Of a DNA stretch of 64,000 bases, positions 1 to 31,729 are shown piece by piece. Source of the stretch: Trematomus loennbergii (lineage: Eukaryota > Chordata > Actinopteri > Perciformes > Nototheniidae); contig JAAOOA010000051.1 in the NCBI GenBank assembly GCA_012861695.1, positions 565,501 to 629,500 of the forward strand, read 5' to 3'. Under the pieces are notes generated by a model that was not told where the DNA came from, searched no databases, and saw only the letters and a list, made by a program, of their open reading frames with translations. The translations under genes and the position numbers were made by a program. The stretch's first letter is position 1, and each line of letters starts with the position of its first letter.

Positions 1-506
1 AGCATAATACTTCAGAATCTTAAAATCCCTTAACGTTTGTATGCAATGTGCTAAATGCAACACTGGAATCAAGCAAATATTAATATGTTTGCATGACATT
101 AGTTATTTATATTTTGCCATCACTTAATTATACGTTTAATACATTTAAGTAAGCTAAGGTACATGTGATGGTAGCTAGTTAGTGCTCTTACCTGTGAGGC
201 CTCCTCCAAACAGCATTATAACCAGACTGTATCATTAAAACTATAAGTACCAGTTCTAGATCCTTGACTTTAGACAAACAATTCAAAAGACAAAATGTAT
301 TTAAAGACCAATCTTTATTTGAAGGTGCCTCTTAACCTGAGATATTAGTTATACAGTAATAGTATTGACAATCTAAAAAAACTGAGCAACTCAACAGTCA
401 ACTTTATATTTCTTATTGTCTAAAGCATTTATTATTTTCATTTTCCCCTCTCATATTCAGTGTGGACGGATTGAGACAGCGTGGTGTCCAGAGAGCTGCA
501 GAGACT

Positions 507-613
507 TCAGGGAGAAACCTCCGTGTGATGGACGTCCTGTCTGTTGGTTTGGAGAGGACTGAGGGTCTTTCCTCTGCGAGGAGGACCAGGATGGAGGAGC
601 CCATGCTGCATAG
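507..613 (-). CDS. candidate terminal exon, unknown minus-strand gene
   Basis: Read on the minus strand, an AG acceptor at 614-615 is followed by 35 open codons (after 2 bases completing a split codon) to a TGA at 507-509. An AATAAA signal on the same strand lies at 433-428. The phase fits the candidate exon at 1677-1748. The product is not recognised. The opposite strand offers a competing reading: acceptor ending at 460, open frame 461-617, AATAAA at 750-755. Only transcript data could choose between them. Confidence 0.25.
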
Positions 614-617
614 CTGA

Positions 618-1676
618 TACCACTGCACAGGCCTGTCTGTCACTTTATTTGACTAAATGTGTTTACTTATACATTTAATAGGTTTACACCTTCTGTCCAT
701 ATGTGCTTTTTATTTAAAACATGTTTGATTAACTTTTGGTTCACATTTCAATAAATTGAATTTGTATTTGCACTCCTTTTGTCCATTATTCTTACTGAAA
801 ATGTTAGATTACACATTCACATCTGACTGAAGATTGGCCCCATTTATTTGTGACGTTGCAAACTCTGCGGTACAAGGTACATGTTGTGAAGCTCATAAAG
901 TGAGGCAAATAGAAATAATCAGCTGATGGAGTGTAGATGTGGAAATAGGTGCATTCGATCAGCTGACTGTGTTTTCACAATAAAAGTAGTTTCTTAGTGA
1001 ATGTCCTGTACTGGTCTTAACATCTCATAACATCAGCTTTTAATTTTCCTCTTGGATGTTCTTCTTGACCCTCAGAGAAGGAGAAAATGTTGAGTCGTGT
1101 CTTTCAGGCATGTCCTTTCCTAACAAAAATTACAGGAAACATAAAACATATTATTGCAGAACAAGTGTGTTATTTATGAAAGAGGTGTTTGTGTTTAGGG
1201 GCTGTAGATATAATTATTTTGTAATTGTAATGTTTTTTTTTATTTCAACAGTGAGCTACAAAGACAATCAGATTATGAATGAACAGTATGAAATTCATCA
1301 ACATTGAAATATTTTATTATCAAAATATAAACTGTTATCAAAACTAGTGCAACTGTAGAAGCTTGCTCTGTTGTCTCACTGAAAAATAACTTTTACCACG
1401 TTTTTACAGACAATATTGAGAGATAAATAGCAGTTCTCACTGTTAAATAGCTTTGCCTTCAATACTTAAATTAGAAAGCTGACAGTCATATTGCTTGTAA
1501 CATCTAAATGTAACCCTTTGCATGGAAAAAACCCTCAACTTCACTGATGTGTAGGTGATCTAGTATTTAGTATTGTTTAATGGAATGTATATCAGTGTAT
1601 TAAAGTCAATACTTCATTTATTTAAACCAATATCTTTCTTGATTCTTTGTACAGTATGAAAAAAGAGTATTTGTAC
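618..1676. other. AT-rich spacer or intron, nothing recognised
   Basis: The sequence is AT-rich, with no conserved coding exon, tandem repeat or transposon end that I can support. Short open frames here look random. If the minus-strand gene model is right, this stretch is its last intron. Confidence 0.4.
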
Positions 1677-1748
1677 CTGTGCTGAAGTTCACTGCTGTGA
1701 GGAGTCCAGTTCTGTCTCTCACTCTCTGGTCCAGCCTGTCTGCATCAC
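1677..1748 (-). CDS. candidate internal exon, unknown minus-strand gene
   Basis: The acceptor is CAG at 1751-1749 on the minus strand, after a T-rich stretch; the donor is CAG|GTACAA at 1677/1676. The 72 bases are open in the frame that continues the ATG at 2485, giving a charged peptide containing ADRLDQRVRDRTGLL. Exon size and phase (2 + 23 codons + 1) fit both neighbouring candidate exons. The family is not recognised, and a second open frame also exists through this exon. Confidence 0.35.
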
Positions 1749-2472
1749 CTGGACACTTTAAACAAACAGATATATATGTAAAGAACCATGTGTACAAACA
1801 ATATAACTTATCTTCTGTTGAACATGTTGGATTGTGTATTGTCCGAGTCAGGGTCCTTTTTATTTTACTGTAACTTTGGAAGTTGTGTTACCAATGCTTA
1901 CTGTTTATTTGATACCAATTTGGTAATGCAATTAATAAAAACAACAAGGTTTGGGTTCGTTCTTCAGATGACTGTGACGTTAACGTGTAAGCTCAATAAT
2001 GAACTCCAGCTCAACCAACCATATTGTAATATCTAAGTAATCATCTTGAAATATGACATTAATAATTGTAATATACACACATCTTATTGTGAGGTTGATT
2101 TCACATACACTACTTCGACGTTAGCTTGTCTACATACTTGAGCATAGCCAATTTAAATTAACCTTAGCGATGCATACAGTTCCTACCTACATAATAAAAT
2201 ATCTCTCTAAGTTACAAGGATGACCTTATTTTATCAACCTCAAACAGAAGCCTTTTGTTCTACAGTATTATCCCACTTAACGCTTAACACTTGTCTATTT
2301 CGTTTTAACCTTTATATATACAGTCTATGGTTTTTTAACTTGGAGGCTACGATTAGCATCGTTAGCACCGATGTAGCTACCACTCGCTTACACGCTAACC
2401 CAAGCCTTAACATTCATTACGTAGCTGATTAAAATCATAAACACATAAATAAAGTACTCGAATTTCACTTAC
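1749..2472. other. AT-rich putative first intron
   Basis: No coding or repeat feature is supported. The stretch lies between the candidate first and second exons of the minus-strand gene. Confidence 0.35.
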
Positions 2473-2525
2473 CGCAAAACGGCATTCATGCACCGTCTGT
2501 TTTAACCGCAGAGCGAGTCACAATA
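2473..2525 (-). CDS. candidate first exon of minus-strand gene
   Basis: A strong consensus donor (TTGCG|GTAAGTG, minus strand) ends a short segment with two overlapping ATGs, at 2489 and 2485 (minus). The ATG at 2485 stays open into the exon at 1677-1748 through its canonical acceptor. The transcription start would lie within a few bases of the transposon end at 2531. The right limit of the exon is a guess. Confidence 0.3.
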
Positions 2526-2530
2526 GTCCG

Positions 2531-4100
2531 ATATATCAGGGTTGCCAACTCTCACGCATCTGGCGTGTGACACACGCTTTCACTCTCAATCTCACGCTCT
2601 CACGCTGCCCAAACTATTCTCACGCCAAAAACAAGAATACGAAGACTAGAAACGGTTTTGAAAACTTTTGTCACGTAGTGATCGTCTTCCAATAGAACAT
2701 CTTTGATAATGTCTTCTGGCCAATCAGAATCACGATAACGGCGTGGTGTTGTTACAGGAAGTCCCGACGGAGAATACTTTTGCGGTAGTACATCTGGCTA
2801 CATCGATACTATATTACGTGTTGATAGAAATCAACACGTAATGAAATAAGACCCCACGGTTTGATGATTGATAGGTGTGTGGGCTGTCTTTCATTTGACA
2901 CACAGAACAATGGGGGCTATCCACCCTTATCCACAATGTAAAGTAATTCACACAGCCTCTTCCCTCTTCTCTCTGTGAGGAGCAGCAGGTTCAGCTTTCA
3001 GAACAAAGTAACACAAAACTAAAATGGCATTCATTTTTTTAAATGTGTAGTAATAGATTTATTTAATTTTCTTCTCAAGAGAGTACCAGAATGTGTATTT
3101 TATGTTAGTATTTAAAAAATCTCCCAGACCCCCTGCAGGGGTTGGGTCTTCAGCATCTCAACTCTTTCACCTGTGGGGAAATTGCAGGATTGGCTCCAGG
3201 TCGCCCTTTTTATTTACTACAAGACAAATGTGCCTTTTATTTCATACAGTTCAATTTGGATGAGACAGGGAAATAATCTCAACCTCACGCGTGGCGTTTC
3301 ACTGTGGGGGAGGTGTATGTAATTACATTGCAAATACTGACTTGAGCCCCACCACTGTATGGGTTAGCCCTACCATAGATTGCCCAACAAAAATACTCTG
3401 GAGCCGCACTGCCGACCCGTATTGCGCATGCGCAGATCTAAGATCCAGTAGAAATGATAAAAAAGTAAAAGTCTGCTGCTTATTGTTCTACTAGGCCAAA
3501 ATAGAGTCAAAGAGTATATGAGAGTGAGAGTGTGTTAATTAATATATTTGGCAGTTTGGAGGAAGTCTGTAGATTTGTTTGTGTGTGTGTTTCATGTATA
3601 GGCCTCTCACGATAATTCATTTTGTTGGATACATTTTCCTGGAAATTATTGCGATAAACGATAATATTGTCGTCAACGTTGTATGACCATTTTAGACCAC
3701 TGACATAATGATAATATATAATAATAATTCAAGTACATCCTTTCAAACTGCTAGTCACATCCTCATGTAAATGGAAATGTATCGAGGTCAGAAAAGTTAT
3801 CGAGTTCATTTTTATTTATCGTACGATAAGTCAAAATTGCTTATCACGACAGGCACACAATAAAACAGTGGAAACAAACATGTTTGACTTTCATTAGTGA
3901 ATGAAACTGTGTGCCCTTTATAGTCTGTGTCCATTATTGTGTATTTGTATATATTGTATATATATCCTATATATGCTAAGGTCCCGCTGCTGACACGATA
4001 GCAGTCATTTTGTGCGCATATGTGTAATTAAACCGAATTAAACCCATGATATCAAAATCTCACTCCAGCCAGGTACCCAAAGTTGGCAACCCTGATATAT
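2531..4100. mobile_element. 1.57-kb DNA transposon with 20-bp perfect terminal inverted repeats
   Basis: The 20 bases at 2531-2550 (ATATATCAGGGTTGCCAACT) are the exact reverse complement of 4081-4100. The CAGGGTTGCC-type end resembles hAT-like non-autonomous elements, but no clean 8-bp target duplication can be read because the flanks are TA-rich. No transposase frame is visible, so it is non-autonomous or internally decayed. A second, smaller element is nested inside at about 3601-3854. Confidence 0.75.
3601..3854. mobile_element. nested hAT-like MITE
   Basis: The left end GCCTCTCACGATAA pairs with the right end TTATCACGACAGGC (11 of 14 positions), enclosing 250 AT-rich bases without a frame. 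These CACGATA-type ends are common in vertebrate hAT MITEs. It lies inside the 2531-4100 element and so inserted later. Confidence 0.55.
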
Positions 4101-4790
4101 AAGCATGAAGAACAAACAAACACGGCCGGGGTAGCTAGCAGAGAGACAAGAAGACAAGAAGCTTACAGCAGCAGTCACTCAATGTGACCACGCCTAATTT
4201 ATGCAAAAACTTTAAGACCTAATATAAATAAAAGGGTCGCGTTAGAAAACAATTCACTCACAGATTGATAATCATGAAGGTGGAATCTAACTATATCCAT
4301 AATAATATTTATTGCAGCCAGGGCTAGAAAAGTTTTTTTCTGCTGTGAAATTGGGCATTTTAACATGGGGGTCTATGGAAATTGCTCCTTTCTGCAGTCA
4401 GCGCCTATCGGCCAATATATGAACTGCAGTTTGTGGCACTTCCGTATTGGCGTCCCGGCTTTCCCCAGAGTTTGCGCTTGGTCTCAACAAGTTTCAGTGA
4501 GACAGCATATATCAATATTATAATCTGATATTAAATGCTTTAGATGCTAGAGATCTTATCTTCCTGTTTTGTTGCACTGTAGTAGTTGTTACATTTACTT
4601 TTATTAGGTTATTATGAATGACACCTCTATGGGGGGGGTGGGTAGTGGTGCTAGTGGAGCCTCTCAGCGCCGAAAACTGTGGCACGCTTACACTGTAGGT
4701 GCGCCGCATTTGCGCTTCAGATGAGGCTCCTCCGCAAAATGAAGCACCCTCCGCAGTCTGCGTGATCTGACTGTAGGGAGGGGCGGCCCT
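4101..4790. other. spacer with decayed repeat sequence
   Basis: No gene is supported. Stretches at 4310-4500 and 4630-4780 look like old interspersed repeat, but their boundaries cannot be set from this window. Confidence 0.3.
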
Positions 4791-4794
4791 GCGA

Positions 4795-4975
4795 GTAAAG
4801 TAACAAGTAAAGTAACAAGTAAAGTAACAAGTAAAGTAACAAGTAAAGTAACAAGTAAAGTAACGCGTTACTTATGTAGAGAGTAACGAAGTAAAGTAAT
4901 ATATATATATTTTTTTAAAGTAATAAGTAATATGTAATATATTACTTTTTTTGAGTAACGACCCCATCTCTGGTC
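4795..4975. repeat. GTAAC-rich interspersed repeat with 12-bp tandem core
   Basis: At 4795-4862 the 12-mer AAGTAAAGTAAC is repeated about five times. It is followed by TAACGCGTTACTT and a stretch ending in GAGTAACGACCCC. Related sequence is a widespread DNA-transposon remnant in fish and other vertebrates (from general knowledge, not searched). Confidence 0.6.
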
Positions 4976-5429
4976 ATGGATTAAGTCCACAAAACGTCTC
5001 TCTTAATCAGATCAGGTTTTCCCCTGAAGGCTGTCCAATTATTTACGAAGCCCACATAGTTTGCTGGACACCACCAAGACAACCAGCGCTGAAATTATGA
5101 CATGTCGTCATTGATCAGATTGGGGAGGGGACCAGAGAAAATTACGGTGTCCGACATTGTTTTAGCATAACTACACACAGACGCCACATTAACTTTGGTG
5201 CATTCTGATTGGGTAAACGAACATCATTACCACCGACGTGAGTAACAATCCTACTGTATTTACGTTTATTCTTAGCCAGCAGTTTAAGATGCGCCTCAAC
5301 ATCGCCCGCTCTGGCCCCCGGAATGCATGTGACCGTTAAACGATTAACTAAAAACTCCTGTCGTAATGTTAAACTGGGGGTTTCCTCAGATCTTTTTTTT
5401 TTTCTTGTAACAAGGTTTATGGGCTTACC

Positions 5430-5817
5430 TTAAAGGTGGGGTAGGTAAATTTGAGAAACCGGCTCGAGATACACTTTTTGTTATATTCCATGGAATGCTC
5501 TTAACATCCGATAGCAATGAATATCTGAAGTGCTTTGACAAAAAATCCATAAAAAAATGTCATCTGTGGAAGCCGTAGTACTGTAAAAAGCACGACCAAT
5601 CATCTGATCCGGCCCGGCTAAAATAACTGGATGGCCTACCTGCCTGTCAGCCTTCCATCTGTGCACAAACTTATCTCGTGCCCTCATTGGTCATGTGCGC
5701 GTTCGTGTGTGTTGGAGGAGGGGCTCTGTGAGGAAGTGGCAGATCTTTTCCGGTTGTGTATTTTCGAATTCTAGCGATCTCGAGCCGGTTTCTCAAACTT
5801 ACCTACCCTACCTTTAA
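5430..5817. mobile_element. 388-bp MITE with about 41-bp inverted ends and TTAA flanks
   Basis: The left end TTAAAGGTGGGGTAGGTAAA and its continuation to 5470 match the reverse complement of 5777-5817 with two mismatches in about 41 bases. Both ends abut TTAA, the target duplicated by piggyBac-type transposases. There is no internal transposase frame. The inverted ends include GAAACCGGCTCGAGA. Confidence 0.75.
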
Positions 5818-6960
5818 GCAGGAGAAGGATCATTTCCCAAAGCTAGACGTGCGCTAGAACAAACGAGTTCCTCAGAGAGAAATAAATAGTTTGTTTCTTC
5901 TTTTTCTTCTGCATGTTAATTAAAACAGCAGCAGAATCTATATCCTGGCTCCTAAACATTTTTGCTGAGGGCACAGAAAACCCCCAAGCTCCATGTTCTG
6001 CAATGAAGCTGGCTTTCGGGAAGATGGCGTGGATATGTAGACTATCATTCAGTCGACTACTTGGTGGCAGCCCTAGTAATTTACATCCATTTAATTCAAA
6101 TGTACACTCATACATTATGAGTATGGTATATATTCCTTCATCAAGACTATTAAGGATGGACAACCTTTCAGACCTCAGCTGGTCTGTTAAAAGCTGGCTG
6201 AAATCCTCCCTGCTTCTGCTACATTTGCATCACAGTATCTGAAGCTATGAATCCGATCTCTCAACTGTATAAATAGAAACTATTATCATATATGCTCAGT
6301 TTGGCCAACTTTCAGAAAACTGTCTTTAATTGTGATATAAATATTTGTTTTTAAATGGGATTTTTACTGCTTTCCCTTTGGCAAGTCACACAATGTAGGA
6401 CTTTCTCTGAGGTAAGTAGATTATGATGTATGTCTTTGCATTAGTACCCTATATTTCTTAAAATATTGAGTTTTATTACAATTTAATGGAGAGGAATATT
6501 ATGTCTTTAGAGCCAGTGAGTTAAGGCTGTTATTATATTATTATGATATATTATTATAGTTAGGGGCGGCAGTGGCTTCAGGTCACGCCCCATCGGACCA
6601 AAAATCGCTCCTGGCAGGATCTTTGCTTTGGCACCTCTCTAAAATGCATGCACCTATATGTCACCTGTATTCCAATGCATGTGTGTTTTTGTACTGTGTG
6701 TGTGTATTAATATACGATTATAAAATGATATGTGCTTAGCGTTATACAACAACACAAAAAAAAACAAATACATTGATTAAGAATGGACAAATGAAATGCG
6801 TCACACAACTGCTGACTTGCAACCGAGTGGTTTGGGCAGTGGTTCTCAAACTTGTTCTGTCATTCCCCACTTTGAACAGGTGGGCCTTTTCAAGCCCCAC
6901 CTGTTCCTCATTGCTCCAATCAAATGGTAGGCCAAGCTTAAAATTGTCAAATGTATCGTT
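5818..6960. other. spacer, nothing recognised
   Basis: No exon with splice sites, SINE or transposon ends is supported. Overlapping frames on both strands at 5843-6242 share no recognisable domain. Confidence 0.3.
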
Positions 6961-6966
6961 CTATAC

Positions 6967-7110
6967 CAGGGGTCACCAACCTTTTTTAGGATGAGAGCTA
7001 CTTTAAAAAAATAAAACAAATCGTGAGCTACTTTTACTCCTCTTTTTTTTGTTTTTTGCAGTGTATATATTTAGCACATTTTAACATTATGATATGCTGA
7101 CCTTTAACCT
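6967..7110. mobile_element. hAT-like element end (CAGGGGTCACCAACC)
   Basis: CAGGGGTCACCAACCTTTTT is a typical Charlie/hAT-type terminal sequence, followed by GAGAGCTACTTT-like internal sequence. A matching opposite end (CTCTCAGATGAAGAAAGAGACCCCTG) is seen far away at about 43801-43830, so this copy is partial. Confidence 0.45.
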
Positions 7111-7576
7111 TTGTGTGCTGTTTGGGTCTGTGGGACCCAAACAGTGTTTACTAAAAGAAAATGTATTCAATTTAACTATTTTAACCTGCTTTATTTGGGG
7201 GTGGACCTCACCTCCTCTAGGGGGTCCTCTCCTCCTCTAGGGGGGTCCGGGGGCATGCACCCCCGGGAAGATTTTTTTTTAAATGTTGAAGTGAAATGCA
7301 TCAATCTGGAGCACTTTGAGCACAACATGAATTGATGGATACAGCTCTCAACACTCAGATGAAAGGGAGCTGTATACTTTTCAATAATCCAAACATCTTT
7401 AGAGTATGATCACAACCAATAACAAATCATTTAAACTGGTTTTTCTTATCTTATGTTACCTAGTTAGCATTCTTTCTTTTTATTTATGCATATTTTACTA
7501 ATCACTCCCCTTTTAAACTGTTTTTGCTGTCCTATAGTACACATTGGAATGATTTCTTACTTTATCTATATTAAAT

Positions 7577-7612
7577 AGATAAAGGTGCTCTCTCTCTCTC
7601 TCTCTCTCTCTT
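7577..7612. repeat. (CT)n microsatellite
   Basis: Alternating CT from about 7589 with a short imperfect lead-in. Confidence 0.8.
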
Positions 7613-7782
7613 TCTCACAGAGGCTGTGTGCGATGACGGCTTGCGCTAAAAAATAATAATAAACATAGGCCTATTTGTAAAGTGGGACACAAACGGGATT
7701 TCGAAAAGTGTCACGGTTAAACTCCTTATGAAGTGGTGAGGTGCCGCTCCACATCGCTTTTTTTCCAGACTGCAACGCTGTT

Positions 7783-7783
7783 G

Positions 7784-7814
<31 letters not shown>

Positions 7815-7817
7815 TGT

Positions 7818-7890
<73 letters not shown>
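7783..7890. repeat. (TG)n microsatellite
   Basis: About 50 TG units with two GGTG interruptions near the left side. Long frames on either strand across it are repeat artefacts. Confidence 0.95.
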
Positions 7891-7895
<5 letters not shown>

Positions 7896-8071
7896 CGTTT
7901 CACATGTGTGTATGAGAGATTTTTACATATGTCTGTAAATGATTTTGGTTTCAGTTGTGTTTGTGAGCAGGCTCGGATTGGCCATCGGGAGTATCGGGAC
8001 TTTTCCTGGTGGGCCGCTGCCATTGGTGGCTGCTGCCTTCGGTAGGCCGCTGGCTCTGGCATAGGTGGGCC

Positions 8072-8114
8072 GTGGACTTTCACAGCGCCACTGCGCGGCG
8101 CTGTGAAAGTCCAC
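8072..8114. repeat. 18-bp perfect hairpin
   Basis: GTGGACTTTCACAGCGCC at 8072-8089 is the exact reverse complement of 8097-8114, with a 7-base loop. It lies just before a tRNA-like B-box segment. Its function is unknown; it may be the core of a small foldback element. Confidence 0.7.
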
Positions 8115-8139
8115 CGCCGTTGCAAGTCTCCGGCTGTAA

Positions 8140-8195
8140 CAGTCCACTACCGCCCGCGAGGACCCAGGTTCGATTCCGGCCTGAGGTCCAAAAAA
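8140..8195 (+). repeat. tRNA-like SINE fragment (B box)
   Basis: GGTTCGATTCC (8168-8178) is a perfect RNA polymerase III B box in a tRNA-like context. No A box or cloverleaf can be built upstream, so this is a SINE or tRNA-pseudogene fragment and not a tRNA gene. Confidence 0.4.
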
Positions 8196-8430
8196 TGTAT
8201 TTAAAAGAAAATAATCATAATAATCTCCCGTTCATCGCATCCATTCGCGACCCACAGAACCCACTCCAAAGTGAAAGAAATGTGGAACACTGTAAGATCT
8301 GTTTAACTGCTGACTGAAGTGCCAAGTATGCAACCATTCACTTTCAATGTGAACACTGTGACGAGAGTATGACAGCTGGTAGGCATTCCGGTTTCCTAAT
8401 GTCCCCCCCTTCTCCTTAACACTCCATCAG

Positions 8431-29060
<20,630 letters not shown>

Positions 29061-29620
29061 CCCCAGATGCTCTTCATATGCACATTCAGGGTCTGGCTCC
29101 GTCATGCCTGAGGACCCTCCTGTGACCCCCAACACAGCGGACTGCTTAGGATGAACCAAGATAGGGACACCTGTAACTGTCATGCAGCAGTGTGTGTGCT
29201 TCTACTCTGTGGGTCATTCTTTCTTTCACTTGTGTGTCAACGTACACCTGAAAGTTGTTGCCAAAAATAATTTAACATGAGCTGCTAAGCCAAATGCATT
29301 CTGACCTAAGAATGATATTTCTATGTACCAGAACTAGACATTAGTATCTTAAATGACAGAATTGTTGGCTTGTGTGAGCAAATACTAAAGCTTAAACTCA
29401 GGCACCATTCCTTACATGTTTGGGTGTTCTTGAAAAAAGACACCAACAACCATTATTGTAGAGTATTGCTCTTTTCTTTTTATGTGTTGAGAAGTCCAAA
29501 GCTTCTTTCATCTTTAAAATAGGTATGAAATATTACGTTTCATTTCCACCAGTGTTTTTCTTAATTGCCAATTGCACTTTAAACCTAAATATGTCTTAAT
29601 AAATGTACTTTAAATTGCTG
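29061..29620 (+). other. gas7: gas7 3' UTR with poly(A) signal
   Basis: AATAAA at 29598-29603 follows the stop by about 540 bases. Another AATAAA at about 29976 could give a longer UTR. The real cleavage site is not visible. Confidence 0.5.
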
Positions 29621-30944
29621 TTTATATGAACAGTTATTTAAAGAGAATTTTCTTGTTAAACATTTGATAACCCATCGCAGGAGGGGCCTTTATGGGGTCT
29701 AGAGGGAGACTAGTGTACGCATATGGGATGTGTTTTTGCAATGAAAGGAAGCAGAAAAGCAAAATGATGTAAAATACTAATAGTAAATAGTTTTAAACGA
29801 AAACATATAATATAGAAATGTCTGGGTCTGTTTATTGCCAAATGGAACATACATATTATTTTATACAATTCAAATAACACCCTCATTTATATTCTACTTT
29901 TTTAACCACCTCTTCTCCAGTATTATTGCCTAGAATTACTACTTAAGGGCTGAAGGTTTGCATTTATTATAAATCAAATAAATATATGTTAAAACATCCT
30001 CCTTTTTGTGCTGATTTGTGCTTTTGTGGTGGTGTTTTTGTAAAAGATATATAAATGCAAAAAGAGCTCAAATTCACATGTTCGCAGCAATAATAATGGT
30101 ATGGTTATTAGTTCAGAAAAACATGCTATAAGCAATTAGTACACAATTAACTAATAATTTACAAATCATTCATTATGAAATGAAAGGTGTTGATATCTCA
30201 CTCCACAATACGCAGTAAGCTGGGCACAAATATGTGCAAACACCAGCTGCTGCTGTAGCTGACTCTACTCTGTCTGCTACAGTAATTAGCACATAAAACG
30301 GTAAATAATCATTTTGTACCTAATGTTCTTTGGGATATAACTGTTAAGAATCAACAAAAGTCAACTTGCTCAGCTAGACTTCTCTGCCGTCACCTCTACT
30401 CTCAGGACCCTAGCAGTTGATTTGTTTTAATCTAGTTTACAGGTGAGGTTGACCAGCATAAACTTAAGTTTTAGCTTCTCTATGTTTTTCATTTAGGCAT
30501 GGTCAGATATTATTGAATAACATGTTACATATTAAATTCTGAGTAGATACAAAGCTTGGGCAGTGAACCACAGTGAAGCAATTAGAAGAGGTGGATAGCT
30601 TTTACGTCAGATTGACATTTTAATGACATGTAAAATGTAAATAAATGATTGGTTAATGATGTTCATAATTAACTGATAACTAGTACAGTATTTATAAATG
30701 TATCAATATTTGACTATCTTTTGGGGATTTTTGAAAACAGTAACAATCCATTCATCATGGATCTGTTTTGACAAAAACATATTCAATTCAATTCAAAACC
30801 TTTACATTACTATATATATACATTATGAAGAGAAAAAAAACGTCTTCAATCATGCAAAGAATAAAGGAGTTCATTGGGGAATGTACATTAAACACAGAGA
30901 GGTGAAACAGTGAGTGTTAAGTCATTCTGTCCCCCCGGCTTGAT
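29621..30944. other. intergenic AT-rich sequence, nothing recognised
   Basis: This lies between gas7 and the downstream minus-strand exon. No repeat boundary is supported. Confidence 0.4.
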
Positions 30945-31094
30945 CTAATCCACCATGAGCTTCTGCAGAGAGTCCAGGTACGCTGGGATCAGGGAGCTGA
31001 CAGACTGGTCATCTCGGAGGATCTTCTCCCCCCCGCCCTCTGAACCCACAGAGCTGGGGGACCTCAGCAGGCCGGGGTACGGAGTGCTGTAACC
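30945..31094 (-). CDS. terminal exon of an unknown minus-strand gene
   Basis: The acceptor CACTAG (31100-31095 on the minus strand) is followed by 49 open codons, starting GYSTPYPGLLRSPSSVGSEG and ending SLIPAYLDSLQKLMVD, then TAG at 30947-30945. GC content is well above the flanks and codon use looks real. I do not recognise the protein. A phase-compatible upstream exon is at 36255-36315. If both are real, the intron holds a Tc1 fragment, a LINE and a PIF/Harbinger-like element. Confidence 0.6.
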   Translation of the reverse strand, partial: GYSTPYPGLLRSPSSVGSEGGGEKILRDDQSVSSLIPAYLDSLQKLMVD

Positions 31095-31359
31095 CTAGTG
31101 GAGTACAGACAAACAGGAGCAAGAACAAGTAAGGGAACCGTTTGGAAGTACTCTTCGAGTACAATACGAAGCAAACAGCAAACACAAACAGTCTTAAATA
31201 ACTGCGCAGAATTAATTGTAGTGTTTGTTCATAATGAATAAATCTTTCAAAATGTAGTTTCTAAAAAGTATGTGAGCCCATAGACTTCAACAAAAGCTAG
31301 TAGAGTTTAGGGGTTAACAAACCTAGTTTAGTCAGTGAAATAAGATGTAGGTGTGATTT

Positions 31360-31720
31360 GACTTATAATAATAATCAGCTGATGTGTAACACGCCTTGCA
31401 AAAAAGAGATATCAGAGCACCTACGATCAACAATTGCTGGTTTGTATAAAGCTGGAAAGGGTTACAAAGTAATCCCTTGGAGTTTAGATATCCATCAGTC
31501 CACAGGTGGACACATCTTTGCTAAATGGAGACCATTTAGTACTGTGGCCACCGAGAAGACTGTTGATACTAAGGTTGAATTATTCAGGAAGAAAGCATGA
31601 AAAAGGCATAGCAGCGTCACAACATGTAACCAACAGTGAGGAACAGTGGAGGGGGCTTCATGATTTGGGCCTGGACAGCCTGCTATCATCAAGGAAGATG
31701 AGCATTCTCAAGTTTCTCCT
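31360..31720 (+). pseudogene. Tc1/mariner transposase fragments
   Basis: KEISEHLRSTIAGLYKAGKG resembles the N-terminal helix-turn-helix of Tc1-like transposases, and GTGGAGGGGGCTTCATGATT at about 31648 matches the catalytic-domain coding region. The middle is deleted and frames are broken, so it is an inactive remnant. Confidence 0.6.
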
Positions 31721-31729
31721 GCCAGGGTC

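Noticed and set aside
461..617. Plus-strand terminal exon with AATAAA at 750
   Set aside because: Equally open, but no upstream exon in the window supports it, whereas the minus-strand reading has two phase-compatible partners; not excluded.
7733..8125. Open frames of 60-159 residues around the TG repeat
   Set aside because: Runs of CVCVCV or THTHTH come from the dinucleotide repeat; no coding evidence outside it.
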